The position numbers and the translations under genes are program-made. Source: Hyphomicrobiales bacterium (GTDB lineage: Bacteria > Pseudomonadota > Alphaproteobacteria > Rhizobiales > Rhizobiaceae). From it: DNA of 64,000 nucleotides. The stretch is from positions 24,160-88,159 of the forward strand of contig JAAEOH010000048.1 of assembly GCA_024244645.1 (NCBI GenBank), read 5' to 3'. This document shows positions 45,289-55,323 of this stretch, one piece after another. How positions within the stretch are numbered: the first letter of the stretch is position 1; every line of letters starts with the position of its first letter. The notes beneath the pieces were generated by a model. That model saw nothing but the letters and a program-made list of their open reading frames with translations. It was not told the origin of the DNA and made no database searches.

Positions 45289-46161
45289 ATGGCGTTTCAT
45301 TTTGTAGCCGCAACGGACAACAATAGCGTTGGCCCTTTGTCATGTATGATGAGATCTGTCATCACCAGCAACCGCCATCTGGACCCGATTGTCCACGTAC
45401 TGGAAAGCGGCCTGAGCGAAGACCACAAATCCAAGCTGCTGGTGTTTTCGAATCGTCTGGGTCTGCAGGTTCACTTCTTCGACATCGCCCTTGAAAAACT
45501 CCCGGATGTTCGTTCCCACCTGAATGCAAAACATCTGCCGGTCGCGGCCCTGTACCGTTGTCTGATGGAGTCGGTTCTTCCCGCCGACATTGACCGGGTT
45601 TTATATCTGGACGTGGATACACTCGTGTTGTTGCCCCTTGATGAGCTGGTTGACTTCGAGCTGAACGGAAATGTCGCCGCGGTTGCGCGCGAACCGATGT
45701 CTCACCTGGGAAAGTATGGCGTTTCCGAGGAACAGTACTTCAACTCCGGCGTGATGCTGATTGATCTGGTTGAGTGGCGGCGACAGAATACAGGTCAGAC
45801 TGCGCTCGAATACCTGCAAAATGTACTCGGCGACATGCTTTGGAAAGATCAATGCGCGCTAAATCTGAGCCTTAAGGACAAAACCGCCGACCTTGAGAAA
45901 AGGTTCAACTACATGGAACGCGATGGACGTTCCAACCCGTCATTTTATCTGCCAAATATCCTGCACTTCGCGGGTGCAACGAAGCCGTGGATCGATCCGC
46001 AGACGCTTGCCTGGGGCATTGTTTACTGCAAGGTAAGCGAAGGAACCCCGTGGCCGATCGACTACTACGCACAGAAGCGCTCGGATGAAGAAGCGTTCCG
46101 GCGAAAGAGCTGGATCCGCCGGCGCATCATCAGAGCCGGTCGAAAGCTGGCGCGGATTTAG
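45289..46161 (+). CDS. Glycosyltransferase family 8 protein
   Basis: 290 residues with the GT8 pattern: N-terminal nucleotide-binding start FHFVAATDNNSVGPLSCMMRSV, the metal-binding DXD motif in RVLYLDVDTLVLLPLDEL, acceptor region YFNSGVMLIDLVEWRR, WKDQCALNLSL and the C-terminal ILHFAGATKPW. GT8 enzymes such as LgtC transfer galactose or glucose from UDP-sugars; the donor here is not certain. It is convergent with galE, which would supply UDP-galactose, suggesting surface glycan synthesis (inference). Cytoplasmic with a basic C-terminus. Confidence 0.9.
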   Translation: MAFHFVAATDNNSVGPLSCMMRSVITSNRHLDPIVHVLESGLSEDHKSKLLVFSNRLGLQVHFFDIALEKLPDVRSHLNAKHLPVAALYRCLMESVLPADIDRVLYLDVDTLVLLPLDELVDFELNGNVAAVAREPMSHLGKYGVSEEQYFNSGVMLIDLVEWRRQNTGQTALEYLQNVLGDMLWKDQCALNLSLKDKTADLEKRFNYMERDGRSNPSFYLPNILHFAGATKPWIDPQTLAWGIVYCKVSEGTPWPIDYYAQKRSDEEAFRRKSWIRRRIIRAGRKLARI

Positions 46162-46201
46162 AGCGAGGCTGCCGGCTGCGCCAATGTGCATTCCCCGCAG
46201 A

Positions 46202-47191
46202 TCAGCTGTTGCGTCGCTTCAGAGCCTCTTCCCATTGCAGGGCGTGTGTGACGATGTTGTCAAGATCATCAAACCGGGGTGCCCATTCAAGCTGTTCGCG
46301 GATGCGGTCCGAATTGGCAACAATGGTCACCGTGTCTCCGGCCCGCCTTTCAGCCGTTCGAACCTCGAAATCCGAACCGCTGACGCGTTTGACCGTTTCG
46401 ATGACCTCAAGCACCGATTGGCCGTGGCCGTAACCGCAATTGACAACCAAGTTCTCGCCGGTCTCACGCAAATGCCGCAGCGCCAGATAATGCGCCTCAA
46501 TCAGATCGGTCACGTGGATGTAATCGCGTATGCACGTGCCGTCGGGGGTTGGATAATCGGTACCGTAAACCTGCAGGTAGGGCCGTTTTCCAAGTGCCGC
46601 CTGCGTTGCCACCTTGATCAAATGCGTCGCATCGCGTGTCGATTGGCCGGTGCGGCCGGCGGGATCCGCGCCAGAGACGTTGAAGTACCGCAGGCAGGCG
46701 TAGTTCATCGGATGGGCGGCGGCGACGTCCTGCAACATCATCTCCGTCATGAGTTTCGACGTTCCATAGGGCGATTCCGGTCTCAGTGCGGCTTCTTCGG
46801 AGACCAGCTCCATTGCGTCCGGGGTTCCGTACACCGCCGCAGTCGACGAAAAGACAAAATGCGACACACCGGCGTTGACGCATGCCTCCATCAGCGAGCG
46901 CGAATTCACGGTGTTGTTGAGGTAGTAGCCAAGCGGATCGGTGACGGATTCCGGTACAACGATCGAACCCGCAAAGTGAAAGACCGCATTTATCGTGTGT
47001 TCACGCAACAGGGCTTCAATCTGCTGCTGATCGCCGATGTCGCAGACAACCAGATTGGCTTCGGTGGGAACTGCCCAATCGAATCCGGTAGAAAGCCTGT
47101 CAACGACCACCACCGTTTCGCCGGCATCCAGCAGGCGCCAGACCATGTGACTGCCGATATAACCGGCGCCACCGGTAACCAGAACGGTCAT
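46202..47191 (-). CDS. galE: UDP-glucose 4-epimerase
   Basis: 329 residues. NAD-binding GXXGXXG in VTGGAGYIGSHMVWRLL, catalytic Ser and Tyr-x-x-x-Lys in SSTAAVYG and SPYGTSKLMTEMML, and GTCIRDYIHVTDLIEAH, the GalE signature. Converts UDP-glucose and UDP-galactose, feeding polysaccharide synthesis. The start has AGGAGG about 6 bases upstream. Convergent with the GT8 gene. Confidence 0.95.
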   Translation of the reverse strand: MTVLVTGGAGYIGSHMVWRLLDAGETVVVVDRLSTGFDWAVPTEANLVVCDIGDQQQIEALLREHTINAVFHFAGSIVVPESVTDPLGYYLNNTVNSRSLMEACVNAGVSHFVFSSTAAVYGTPDAMELVSEEAALRPESPYGTSKLMTEMMLQDVAAAHPMNYACLRYFNVSGADPAGRTGQSTRDATHLIKVATQAALGKRPYLQVYGTDYPTPDGTCIRDYIHVTDLIEAHYLALRHLRETGENLVVNCGYGHGQSVLEVIETVKRVSGSDFEVRTAERRAGDTVTIVANSDRIREQLEWAPRFDDLDNIVTHALQWEEALKRRNS

Positions 47192-47367
47192 TTGATACCT
47201 CCTGCAACTGGGTTTTCCACTGTATAGCCGATTCTATCCGGTTTGTTGTCCCTGCATTCAGGACTGGTCCGGATTATCCGTGGAGCAGGCCAATGCGCGA
47301 AAAGTTGTAGTGACCGTGTTTCACGCGCCGGGATAGAAGAACGGCGGCTGTCAGACTGTGCCCCTGA

Positions 47368-48534
47368 TCAGCGCACCCGTTCCATGATGGAAACATAGTT
47401 GGCGACCGCGGCTCCGCCCATGTTGAAGATACCGCCGAGGGTGGCGCCGTCGACCTGGATATCGCCAGCCTCGCAGCAAAGCTGCATGGCTGTCAGCGCA
47501 TGCATGGAAACGCCCGTCGCACCGATCGGATGTCCCTTGGACTTCAATCCGCCCGACGGGTTGACCGGCAGGCGGCCATCCTTGGCTGTCTCGCCGGACA
47601 TGGCGAGAGCACCGCCCTGCCCGCGCTTGGCAAGCCCCATGGCTTCATATTCAATCAGCTCCGCAATGGTGAAGCAATCGTGCGTTTCGACGAAGGAGAG
47701 CTCGTCGAGCGTAACACCTGCGTTCTTCAGCGCCCTTTTCCAGCCTTCCTCACAGCCATCGAAAAGCAATATGTCGCGCTTCGACATGGGCAGGAAGTCC
47801 TGAACATGTTCGGCCGCACGGAACATTACCGCGCGCGGCGCGCGCATGGCGGCTTCGAGGTCGGTTAAAACGATGGCAGCTGCGCCATCTGACACGAGCG
47901 AGCAATCGGTACGCTTCAGCGGTCCCGCCACAAACGGATTCTTGTCGCTCTCATTGCGGCAGAAATCATAGCCCAGATCCTTGCGCATCTGGGCATAAGG
48001 ATTGCCGACACCGTTCTTGTGATTCTTCGATGCCAACATTGCCAGGGCATCCGACTGGTCACCGTGGCGCTGGAAATAGGCATCGGTGATCTGACCGAAA
48101 ACGCCCGCAAAACCGGCTGGAATGTCGCCGTCTTCAGGCAGATAGGATGCCTTTTTCAGATTCTCACCGATCTGCGGCCCCGGCGTTGTGGTCATTTGCT
48201 CGACGCCGACGACCAGTACGTTGCGGGCATTGCCGGCCTTGATGGTTTTCAGTCCCTGATGGATGGCGGCCGAACCGGTGGCACAGGCGTTTTCAACACG
48301 CGTTGCCGGCTTGAAGCGCAGATTGTCGTCCGCCTGGAGAACAAGACTTGCGGTGAAATCCTGCTGGCTGAAACCGGCATTGAAGTGTCCAAGCACGATT
48401 TCATCGATGTCCGCGGCCTCAAGGCCGGAATGCTCAATTGCTTCAGAAGCCACGCCGATGATAAGGCTTTCTACCGTCTCGCCTTCAAGTTTTCCGAATT
48501 TCGAATGTGCCCATCCGGTAATGCAAGCTGTCAT
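47368..48534 (-). CDS. Thiolase-family protein (acetyl-CoA acetyltransferase-like)
   Basis: The start at MTACITGWAHSKFGKLEGE (ribosome site GGAG) gives 388 aa. Active Cys in VENACATGSAAIHQG, second-site region HDCFTIAELIEYEAMGL, and the C-terminal SGGLKSKGHPIGATG motif. This pattern fits the SCP2-like thiolase subgroup rather than the classical biosynthetic PhaA thiolase, so degradative or lipid-transfer function is possible. The substrate is unknown. Same strand as and close to the aldehyde dehydrogenase gene. Confidence 0.87.
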   Translation of the reverse strand: MTACITGWAHSKFGKLEGETVESLIIGVASEAIEHSGLEAADIDEIVLGHFNAGFSQQDFTASLVLQADDNLRFKPATRVENACATGSAAIHQGLKTIKAGNARNVLVVGVEQMTTTPGPQIGENLKKASYLPEDGDIPAGFAGVFGQITDAYFQRHGDQSDALAMLASKNHKNGVGNPYAQMRKDLGYDFCRNESDKNPFVAGPLKRTDCSLVSDGAAAIVLTDLEAAMRAPRAVMFRAAEHVQDFLPMSKRDILLFDGCEEGWKRALKNAGVTLDELSFVETHDCFTIAELIEYEAMGLAKRGQGGALAMSGETAKDGRLPVNPSGGLKSKGHPIGATGVSMHALTAMQLCCEAGDIQVDGATLGGIFNMGGAAVANYVSIMERVR

Positions 48535-48734
48535 GACATCATCTCCGCCTCGCGTCCGGTTCAGACTGTGCGCTGACCGGAGCCATTGTTCCAATTCTCC
48601 CATATAGGCCTGCGGGGGAGCACTGCAAACAAGTAGGCCGGTCCAATCCTAAACCGGCCCATATTGTTCAAGGCTTAACAATTCCAGACGGCGATTGCAA
48701 CATCGATGTTGCAGCGCACACGCTGCCATCCTTC

Positions 48735-50177
48735 TCAATGGTTGGCGCGTCTGTACCCGCTGATCGCCTTGACTTCGAGGAAATCGTCAAGGCCCCAGCG
48801 TCCGCCCTCGCGGCCGTTGCCTGACTGTTTGTAACCGCCGAAGGGGCTGCCGGCCGGGTGATCGGTACCGTTGATCTGGACCATGCCCGCACGCAACTGC
48901 CTGGCAACGCGGCGGGCCTTGGCCTGATCCGCTGTCTGCACATAGGCTGAAAGTCCGTAGGGCGTGTCGTTGGCAATAGAAATTGCCTCTTCCTCGGTCT
49001 CAAACGGGATCATCGCCAGAACCGGGCCGAACACCTCTTCGCGGGCGATGGTCATGTCGTTGTCGATATCAGCAAAGACGGTCGGCTTGACAAAATAGCC
49101 GCGCTCGAAGCCATCCGGTCTACCCAAACCGCCAGCGACCACGCGCGCGCCCTCCTCGATCGCTTTGTTGATGAGGCCCTGGACCTTGTTGAAATGAACC
49201 TCACTGACCAGTGGCCCGATGTGGCGGCCCTCCTGGGTCGGGTCGCCCACCACGACCTTGTTCGCATATTGCCCGGCGAGCGCGACTGCATCCTCATACA
49301 CGGAACGCTGGACAAGCATTCTGGTCGGCGCGTTGCAGGACTGGCCCGTATTTCCGAAGCAGCCGAAAACGCCACTTTTGATGGCCGCTTCGAGATCGGC
49401 GTCCTCAAAGACGATATTCGGCGACTTGCCGCCCAGTTCCAGCGCAACGCGCTTGACGCTGTCGGCGGCCGCCCTTGAAACGGCTGTACCGGCGCGGGTG
49501 GAACCGGTGAAGGACATCATGTCGATGTCCGGGTGGCGGGACATGGCCTCGCCAACAACAATTCCCTCGCCGTTGACGAGATTGAAGACGCCCTTGGGAA
49601 AGCCTGCCTCATCGATCATTTCAGCGAACACGAGCGCCGATAGCGGTGCGATTTCGCTCGGTTTCAGAACGCAGGTGCAGCCAACCGCGAGCGCCGGCAC
49701 CACTTTGAGCGCAATCTGGTTGACCGGCCAGTTCCAGGGCGTGATCAGCCCGCACACGCCGATCGGCTCATGCACTATGTGCTCGCCCCTGTCATTAAAA
49801 TCCTCTTCGAAATTGTATTTCGCCAGCGCCTTGAGAAAACCTTTGACATGAAACGGACCGGAGCCGGCCTGAGCGCCGCGGGCCAGTGAAATGGGTGCGC
49901 CCATTTCTGTCGAGACTGCCTGCGCCATATCTTCGTTGCGTCGGCCCATGATTTCCAGCAGATTTTCGATGAGGGCGACCCGCTCTTCCAGTTTGGTCTG
50001 GCTGTAGCTGCTAAAGGCCTTTTTTGCCGTGGCAACCGCATGATCGACATCGGCTTCGGAGCCAAGGGAAATGACGGCGCAGACCTCTTCGGTCGCCGGG
50101 TTGATGACGTCGCATTCTTTCGGCTCAGCGGGTTTGACCCATTCGCCGTCAATGTAAAACTCCGTCTTTGTCAGCAT
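48735..50177 (-). CDS. Aldehyde dehydrogenase family protein
   Basis: 480 residues, NAD(P)-dependent. Motifs: PWNWPVNQIALKVVPALAVGCTCVLKPSE, general base Glu in VALELGGKSPNIVFED, nucleophilic Cys in FGNTGQSCNAPTRM, and EEVFGPVLAMIPFETEEEA. C-terminal GGYKQSGNGREGGRWGLDDFLEVKAI resembles 3-succinoylsemialdehyde-pyridine/vanillin-type dehydrogenases, but substrate is not assignable. Divergent from betC and followed by the thiolase-like gene. Confidence 0.9.
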   Translation of the reverse strand: MLTKTEFYIDGEWVKPAEPKECDVINPATEEVCAVISLGSEADVDHAVATAKKAFSSYSQTKLEERVALIENLLEIMGRRNEDMAQAVSTEMGAPISLARGAQAGSGPFHVKGFLKALAKYNFEEDFNDRGEHIVHEPIGVCGLITPWNWPVNQIALKVVPALAVGCTCVLKPSEIAPLSALVFAEMIDEAGFPKGVFNLVNGEGIVVGEAMSRHPDIDMMSFTGSTRAGTAVSRAAADSVKRVALELGGKSPNIVFEDADLEAAIKSGVFGCFGNTGQSCNAPTRMLVQRSVYEDAVALAGQYANKVVVGDPTQEGRHIGPLVSEVHFNKVQGLINKAIEEGARVVAGGLGRPDGFERGYFVKPTVFADIDNDMTIAREEVFGPVLAMIPFETEEEAISIANDTPYGLSAYVQTADQAKARRVARQLRAGMVQINGTDHPAGSPFGGYKQSGNGREGGRWGLDDFLEVKAISGYRRANH

Positions 50178-50489
50178 GGCTCACCTCTACCGCTGTCTGA
50201 AACTCTGGACCATCAAGCCATACCCAGTCTGCCGGCAAAATCAATCAAATAAGACGCACCCATTTTCCGCTTGGCCCAACAATATTTGACGGTACAAAAT
50301 CCGATGATGATTGCTTCCGGCGTTGCAAATCCACGGCAGCAGCGGAGGGCGTCAACAATCCACACTATCTTTCGCCTGATGCCACGCAGCAGATTTTTCT
50401 TGAATGAACGACCAATTAAAAATAACTACAGAGGGCACGGTTCCCGCGAACGAACCCATCACCTGCTCCGGCGAACAAAGGACAAGACG
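50178..50489. promoter_or_regulatory. Divergent intergenic region between aldehyde dehydrogenase and betC
   Basis: 312 bases with an AT-richer core (GACCAATTAAAAATAACTAC) that probably contains the betC promoter, and an AAAGGA ribosome site 6 bases before betC. The track ORF that extends betC across this region is unlikely to be translated. No betI repressor gene is adjacent, and no palindromic operator was recognised with confidence. Confidence 0.4.
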
Positions 50490-52016
50490 ATGCGTGAGAG
50501 GCCAAACATTCTGATCATCATGGTGGATCAGCTCAACGGCACGCTATTCCCCGATGGCCCGGCCAGTTGGCTGCACGCGCCACATCTGAAGTTGCTGGCA
50601 CAGCGGTCTGCGCGGTTCGTCAACAATTACACCGCCTCTCCGCTTTGCGCCCCGGGACGCGCGTCGTTCATGTCAGGCCAGTTACCGAGCCGAACCCGTG
50701 TCTACGACAATGCCGCCGAATTCACCTCGGACATTCCGACCTTTGCCCACCATCTGCGGCGGGGCGGCTATCACACCTGTCTGTCCGGCAAGATGCATTT
50801 CGTCGGGCCGGATCAACTGCACGGTTTCGAAGAGCGCCTGACGACGGACATATATCCGGCCGATTTTGGCTGGACGCCGGATTACCGCAAACCTGGCGAA
50901 CGCATCGATTGGTGGTATCACAACCTGGGCTCCGTTACCGGAGCCGGCGTCGCGGAAATATCCAACCAGATGGAATATGACGACGAAGTCGCATTCCACG
51001 GCATGCAGAAACTCTACCAGTTGGCCCGGACGTCCGATGATCCGGATGCCAGGCCCTGGTGTCTGACGGTTTCATTCACACACCCGCACGACCCCTATGT
51101 TGCGCGGCGTAAATACTGGGATCTTTACGAAGATTGCCCGCATCTCGAACCCGAAGTCGCGCCAATATCTTTTGAAGACCAGGATCCGCACTCGAAGCGC
51201 CTGTATCTTGCCAATGACTACAAGAGCTTCGACATATCGGCCGAGGACGTGCGCCGCTCGCGGCGCGGCTATTTCGCCAATATCTCTTATCTGGACGACA
51301 AGGTCGGTGAACTGATCGGTGTGCTTGAAGCCACGCGCATGCGTGACGACACCGTCGTCATTTTCTGTTCGGACCACGGCGACATGCTGGGCGAGCGCGG
51401 CCTCTGGTTCAAGATGAGCTTTTACGAGGGATCGGTGCGAGTACCCCTAATGATCGCCGGTCCGGGCATCGACCCCGGTCGACATGACGCTCCGGTTTCC
51501 AATCTCGACATCAACCCAACACTTGCGGACCTGGCCGGCATCGATCTCGAGGAAGTCGGGCCGTGGACCGATGGCGAAAGCCTGCTGCCGATGGTTGGCG
51601 GCAGTGCGCGCGCTTCTCCGGTGCTGATGGAGTACGCGGCCGAAGGATCCTATGCACCGCTGGTGTGCATACGTGACGGAAAGCACAAATATGTTCACTG
51701 CGAACTTGACCCGCCGCAACTCTTCGATCTCGAGGCGGACCCGCAGGAACAGAACAATCTGGCGGCAGACCCGCAATACAGCGACGTACTGGCCAGTTTC
51801 ACCGAACAGATGGCGGCACGCTGGAACATGGAGCAGTTCGATGCCCAGGTACGCGAAAGCCAGGCACGGCGCTGGGTCGTCTATGAAGCCCTGCGCAACG
51901 GTTCCTACTATCCGTGGGACTACCAGCCGCTGCAAAAGGCGTCCGAACGCTACATGCGCAACCACATGGATTTGAACGATCTGGAAGAAAGCAAGCGCTT
52001 TCCCCGAGGCGAATAG
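50490..52016 (+). CDS. betC: Choline-sulfatase
   Basis: Hydrolyses choline-O-sulfate to choline and sulfate. Starting at [20 protein letters not shown] gives 508 aa. The sulfatase signature [20 protein letters not shown] holds the Cys that is converted to formylglycine and the Arg that stabilises it; metal ligands include MVDQLN and [15 protein letters not shown]. The C-terminal [27 protein letters not shown] matches choline-sulfatase. First gene of betCBA, 14 bases before betB. Confidence 0.95.
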   Translation: MRERPNILIIMVDQLNGTLFPDGPASWLHAPHLKLLAQRSARFVNNYTASPLCAPGRASFMSGQLPSRTRVYDNAAEFTSDIPTFAHHLRRGGYHTCLSGKMHFVGPDQLHGFEERLTTDIYPADFGWTPDYRKPGERIDWWYHNLGSVTGAGVAEISNQMEYDDEVAFHGMQKLYQLARTSDDPDARPWCLTVSFTHPHDPYVARRKYWDLYEDCPHLEPEVAPISFEDQDPHSKRLYLANDYKSFDISAEDVRRSRRGYFANISYLDDKVGELIGVLEATRMRDDTVVIFCSDHGDMLGERGLWFKMSFYEGSVRVPLMIAGPGIDPGRHDAPVSNLDINPTLADLAGIDLEEVGPWTDGESLLPMVGGSARASPVLMEYAAEGSYAPLVCIRDGKHKYVHCELDPPQLFDLEADPQEQNNLAADPQYSDVLASFTEQMAARWNMEQFDAQVRESQARRWVVYEALRNGSYYPWDYQPLQKASERYMRNHMDLNDLEESKRFPRGE

Positions 52017-52030
52017 GGCGAGTATCACTG

Positions 52031-53494
52031 ATGAGACACCAACCTGAAGCTTCGCACTTCATCAACGGCGCGTTCGTCGAGGACAGCGAAGGCGAAGTCA
52101 TTGAATGCATCTACCCGGCGACGGGAGAAGTTATAGCGCGGCTGCACTCGGCCACGCCGACGATCATCGAGCAGGCGATTTCGGCCGCCGTGGAAGGTCA
52201 GAAGGTCTGGGCAAGAATGACCGGCACAGAGCGCGGGCGCGTTCTGCGGCGTGCCGCGGATATCATCCGCGAGCGCAATCAGGCGCTGTCGGAGCTGGAA
52301 AGCTACGATACCGGAAAGCCATTGCAGGAAACGCTGGTGGCCGATGCCACATCCGGCGCCGACGCACTGGAATATTTCGGCGGGCTTGCCGCGGCGATCA
52401 ACGGTGAACACATCGATCTCGGCGGCGATTTTGTCTATACGCGGCGCGAACCGCTCGGCGTATGTGTCGGCATCGGCGCCTGGAACTATCCGACGCAGAT
52501 CGCCTGCTGGAAGGGCGCCCCTGCCCTTGCCTGCGGCAATTCGATTGTGTTCAAACCCTCCGAAACGACACCGCTCTGCGCCCTGGAAGTGGCGAAAATC
52601 CTCTGTGAGGCCGGGCTTCCAGCCGGCGTCTACAACGTTGTTCAGGGCTACGGCAATGTCGGCGCAGCGCTCAGCACCCATGCAAATGTCGACAAGGTTT
52701 CACTGACAGGTTCAGTGCCGACGGGGCAGAAGGTCATGGCGGCGGCGGCGGCAGGCATTCGGCACGTAACGATGGAACTTGGCGGCAAGTCCCCTCTTAT
52801 CGTTTTTGAAGATGCCAACATGGATGACGCCATCGGCGGCGCCATGCTCGGCAATTTCTATTCGAGCGGTCAAGTCTGCTCCAACGGGACGCGCGTCTTT
52901 GTTCAGCGCGCACGAATGGACGAATTTCTTGACAAGCTGATTGCCCGTACCGAGGCCATCAAAATTGGCGACCCGCAGGATGAAGCAACCCAGATGGGAC
53001 CGCTTGTCAGCTCAGCTCAACGCGACAAGGTCATGGACTATATCGCGGTCGGCAATGAGGAAGGTGCGCATATGATAACCGGCGGCAAGCGCCTTTCGCT
53101 GCAGGGCATGGAAAACGGATTCTTTGTCGAACCGACTGTATTTTCCGGTGTTGCCGACAACATGCGCATTGCCCGCGAAGAGATCTTCGGGCCGGTGATG
53201 AGTGTTCTGACATTTGATGAGGAAGATGAAGTCGTTGGCCGGGCTAATGACACGGAATTCGGCCTTTCGGCCGGCGTGTTTACCAGCGATCTGACGCGCG
53301 CGCACCGGGTGATCGCAGCGCTCCAGGCCGGCAGCTGCTGGATCAATACCTACAATCTCGCGCCGGTGGAAGCGCCGTTCGGTGGCTACAAGCGCTCCGG
53401 AGTCGGCCGCGAAAACTCCCGCGCAGCGATTGAATATTACAGTCAAATCAAGAGTGTCTACGTGGCGACCGGCCCGGTCGACAGCCCGTACTGA
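52031..53494 (+). CDS. betB: Betaine-aldehyde dehydrogenase
   Basis: Oxidises betaine aldehyde to glycine betaine with NAD+. 487 residues from [13 protein letters not shown]; the track extends it 39 codons into betC. Family motifs: [30 protein letters not shown], general base in [16 protein letters not shown], catalytic Cys in [17 protein letters not shown], and [26 protein letters not shown], which is typical of BetB. Between betC and betA in one operon. Confidence 0.96.
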   Translation: MRHQPEASHFINGAFVEDSEGEVIECIYPATGEVIARLHSATPTIIEQAISAAVEGQKVWARMTGTERGRVLRRAADIIRERNQALSELESYDTGKPLQETLVADATSGADALEYFGGLAAAINGEHIDLGGDFVYTRREPLGVCVGIGAWNYPTQIACWKGAPALACGNSIVFKPSETTPLCALEVAKILCEAGLPAGVYNVVQGYGNVGAALSTHANVDKVSLTGSVPTGQKVMAAAAAGIRHVTMELGGKSPLIVFEDANMDDAIGGAMLGNFYSSGQVCSNGTRVFVQRARMDEFLDKLIARTEAIKIGDPQDEATQMGPLVSSAQRDKVMDYIAVGNEEGAHMITGGKRLSLQGMENGFFVEPTVFSGVADNMRIAREEIFGPVMSVLTFDEEDEVVGRANDTEFGLSAGVFTSDLTRAHRVIAALQAGSCWINTYNLAPVEAPFGGYKRSGVGRENSRAAIEYYSQIKSVYVATGPVDSPY

Positions 53495-53509
53495 TGCGGT
53501 TGGAAAAGA

Positions 53510-55165
53510 ATGACAATGCAAGCTGATTTTATCATCATAGGCTCCGGATCCGCAGGCTCCGCGATGGCCAACCGTCTTTCGGAAGACGGCAAATACTCAG
53601 TCATCGTGCTGGAATATGGCGGATCCGATGTCGGTCCGTTTATCCAGATGCCGGCGGCCCTTTCGTACCCGATGAATATGGGGCTCTACGACTGGGGCTA
53701 TCAGACGGAACCGGAACCGCATCTGGGTGGCAGGCGGCTGGCCGCACCGCGCGGCAAGGTCGTCGGCGGATCCTCGTCGATCAACGGAATGGTCTATGTG
53801 CGCGGCCATGCCGAGGACTTCAACAGCTGGGAGGAAGCCGGCGCCGACGGTTGGTCCTATGCAGACGTACTGCCCTATTTCCAGAAGATGGAAACGTCGC
53901 ATGGCGGCCAAAACGGATGGCGGGGACATTCCGGCCCGCTGCATGTCAAACGCGGCGACCGCAAGAACCCGCTGTTTCAGACATTTATCGAAGCCGGTTC
54001 TCAAGCCGGTTTCGAAATGACCGAAGACTACAATGGCGAAAAGCAGGAAGGCTTCGGCCCGATGGAGCAGACCATCTATCGCGGCAAGCGCTGGTCAGCG
54101 GCCAATGCCTATCTGAGACCGGCGCTCAAACGGTCCAATCTGCAACTTGTCAAGGCATTTGCCCGCAAGATTGTGATCGAGGACGGCAAGGCGATCGGGG
54201 TGGAAGTGCGACGCGGCGGAAAGATCGAGACCATCCGCGCAAACCGCGAGGTCATCGTCGCGGCCTCGGCCTTCAACTCGCCAAAGTTGCTGATGCTTTC
54301 CGGCATCGGTCCGGCAAAGCAGCTCAGCGAACTGGGCATCGATGTCATCGCCGACCGGCCCGGCGTCGGCTCGAACCTGCAGGATCACCTTGAACTTTAC
54401 GTGCAGCAGGAATGCACCCAGCCGATTACGCTTTATTCAAAGCTGAACCTGGTCTCAAAGGGATTGATCGGCGCCGAATGGCTGTTTTTCAAGTCCGGTC
54501 TGGGGGCGTCCAACCATTTCGAGGCCGCAGCCTTCCTGCGCTCTCGCGCAGGTGTCAAATACCCTGATATCCAGTATCATTTTCTGCCCGTCGCCATTCG
54601 CTACGACGGCAGGGCGGCGGCCAAGGCGCACGGGTTCCAGGCCCATGTCGGACCAATGCGCTCAAAATCCAGGGGCAGCGTTGCTCTCAGGTCTTCCGAT
54701 CCGTACGAGGCGCCGATTATTCGCTTCAACTATATGAGTGATCCATCCGACTGGGGGGATTTCCGGCATTGCATTCGCCTCACACGCGAAATCTTCGCGC
54801 AGTCTGCATTCGATGCCTACCGCGGCCGTGAAATTTCTCCGGGCAAGGACGTGCAATCGGACGAGGAGCTGGATGCCTTCATCTCGGAACATGTGGAAAG
54901 TGCATATCACCCCTGCGGCACGTGCCGGATGGGCCGCGCCGACGATGCAATGAGTGTCGTCGATCCGCATTGCTGGGTTATTGGTGTCGACCGGTTACGT
55001 GTCGCGGATTCGTCCATATTTCCCGATATCACGAACGGCAATCTGAATGCGCCCTCGATCATGGTCGGCGAAAAGGCCTCGGACCATATCCTCGAAACGC
55101 AGCCCCTGCCCCGTTCCAACCTGCAGCCCTGGATCAACCCGAACTGGGAACATTCCGACCGTTGA
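53510..55165 (+). CDS. betA: Choline dehydrogenase (GMC oxidoreductase)
   Basis: Oxidises choline to betaine aldehyde. 551 residues; FAD-binding N-terminus [24 protein letters not shown] signature 1 in [25 protein letters not shown], signature 2 in [22 protein letters not shown], and the active-site His region in [13 protein letters not shown] with the C-terminal [26 protein letters not shown]. Two ATG codons are two apart at the start. Last gene of betCBA, 15 bases after betB; together they make the osmoprotectant glycine betaine from choline-O-sulfate. Confidence 0.96.
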   Translation: MTMQADFIIIGSGSAGSAMANRLSEDGKYSVIVLEYGGSDVGPFIQMPAALSYPMNMGLYDWGYQTEPEPHLGGRRLAAPRGKVVGGSSSINGMVYVRGHAEDFNSWEEAGADGWSYADVLPYFQKMETSHGGQNGWRGHSGPLHVKRGDRKNPLFQTFIEAGSQAGFEMTEDYNGEKQEGFGPMEQTIYRGKRWSAANAYLRPALKRSNLQLVKAFARKIVIEDGKAIGVEVRRGGKIETIRANREVIVAASAFNSPKLLMLSGIGPAKQLSELGIDVIADRPGVGSNLQDHLELYVQQECTQPITLYSKLNLVSKGLIGAEWLFFKSGLGASNHFEAAAFLRSRAGVKYPDIQYHFLPVAIRYDGRAAAKAHGFQAHVGPMRSKSRGSVALRSSDPYEAPIIRFNYMSDPSDWGDFRHCIRLTREIFAQSAFDAYRGREISPGKDVQSDEELDAFISEHVESAYHPCGTCRMGRADDAMSVVDPHCWVIGVDRLRVADSSIFPDITNGNLNAPSIMVGEKASDHILETQPLPRSNLQPWINPNWEHSDR

Positions 55166-55323
55166 CGCACTGACGAACTGGCGCAATCAACTGGATTTGG
55201 CCCTTTCTCCCCCATCGGTAAACAAAGCCTTAACCATATTCGGCAACTGTCGGATGGATGTAGCGGGGCGCTGGTCGCCAACCGCGAAGCGAACATGGGA
55301 ACCGGCAGGCGCAGGAAAAGGCG

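Noticed and set aside
46155-46175. TTAGAGCGAGG after the GT8 gene as another half-element
   Set aside because: Only the first 7 bases match; the inner ATTTGA part is absent.
46085-47227. 380-codon plus-strand ORF
   Set aside because: Antisense to galE, which is unambiguous; the translated sequence is not protein-like.
51914-52030. 39-codon N-terminal extension of betB overlapping betC
   Set aside because: The family starts at [13 protein letters not shown] and the extension is an out-of-frame read of betC.
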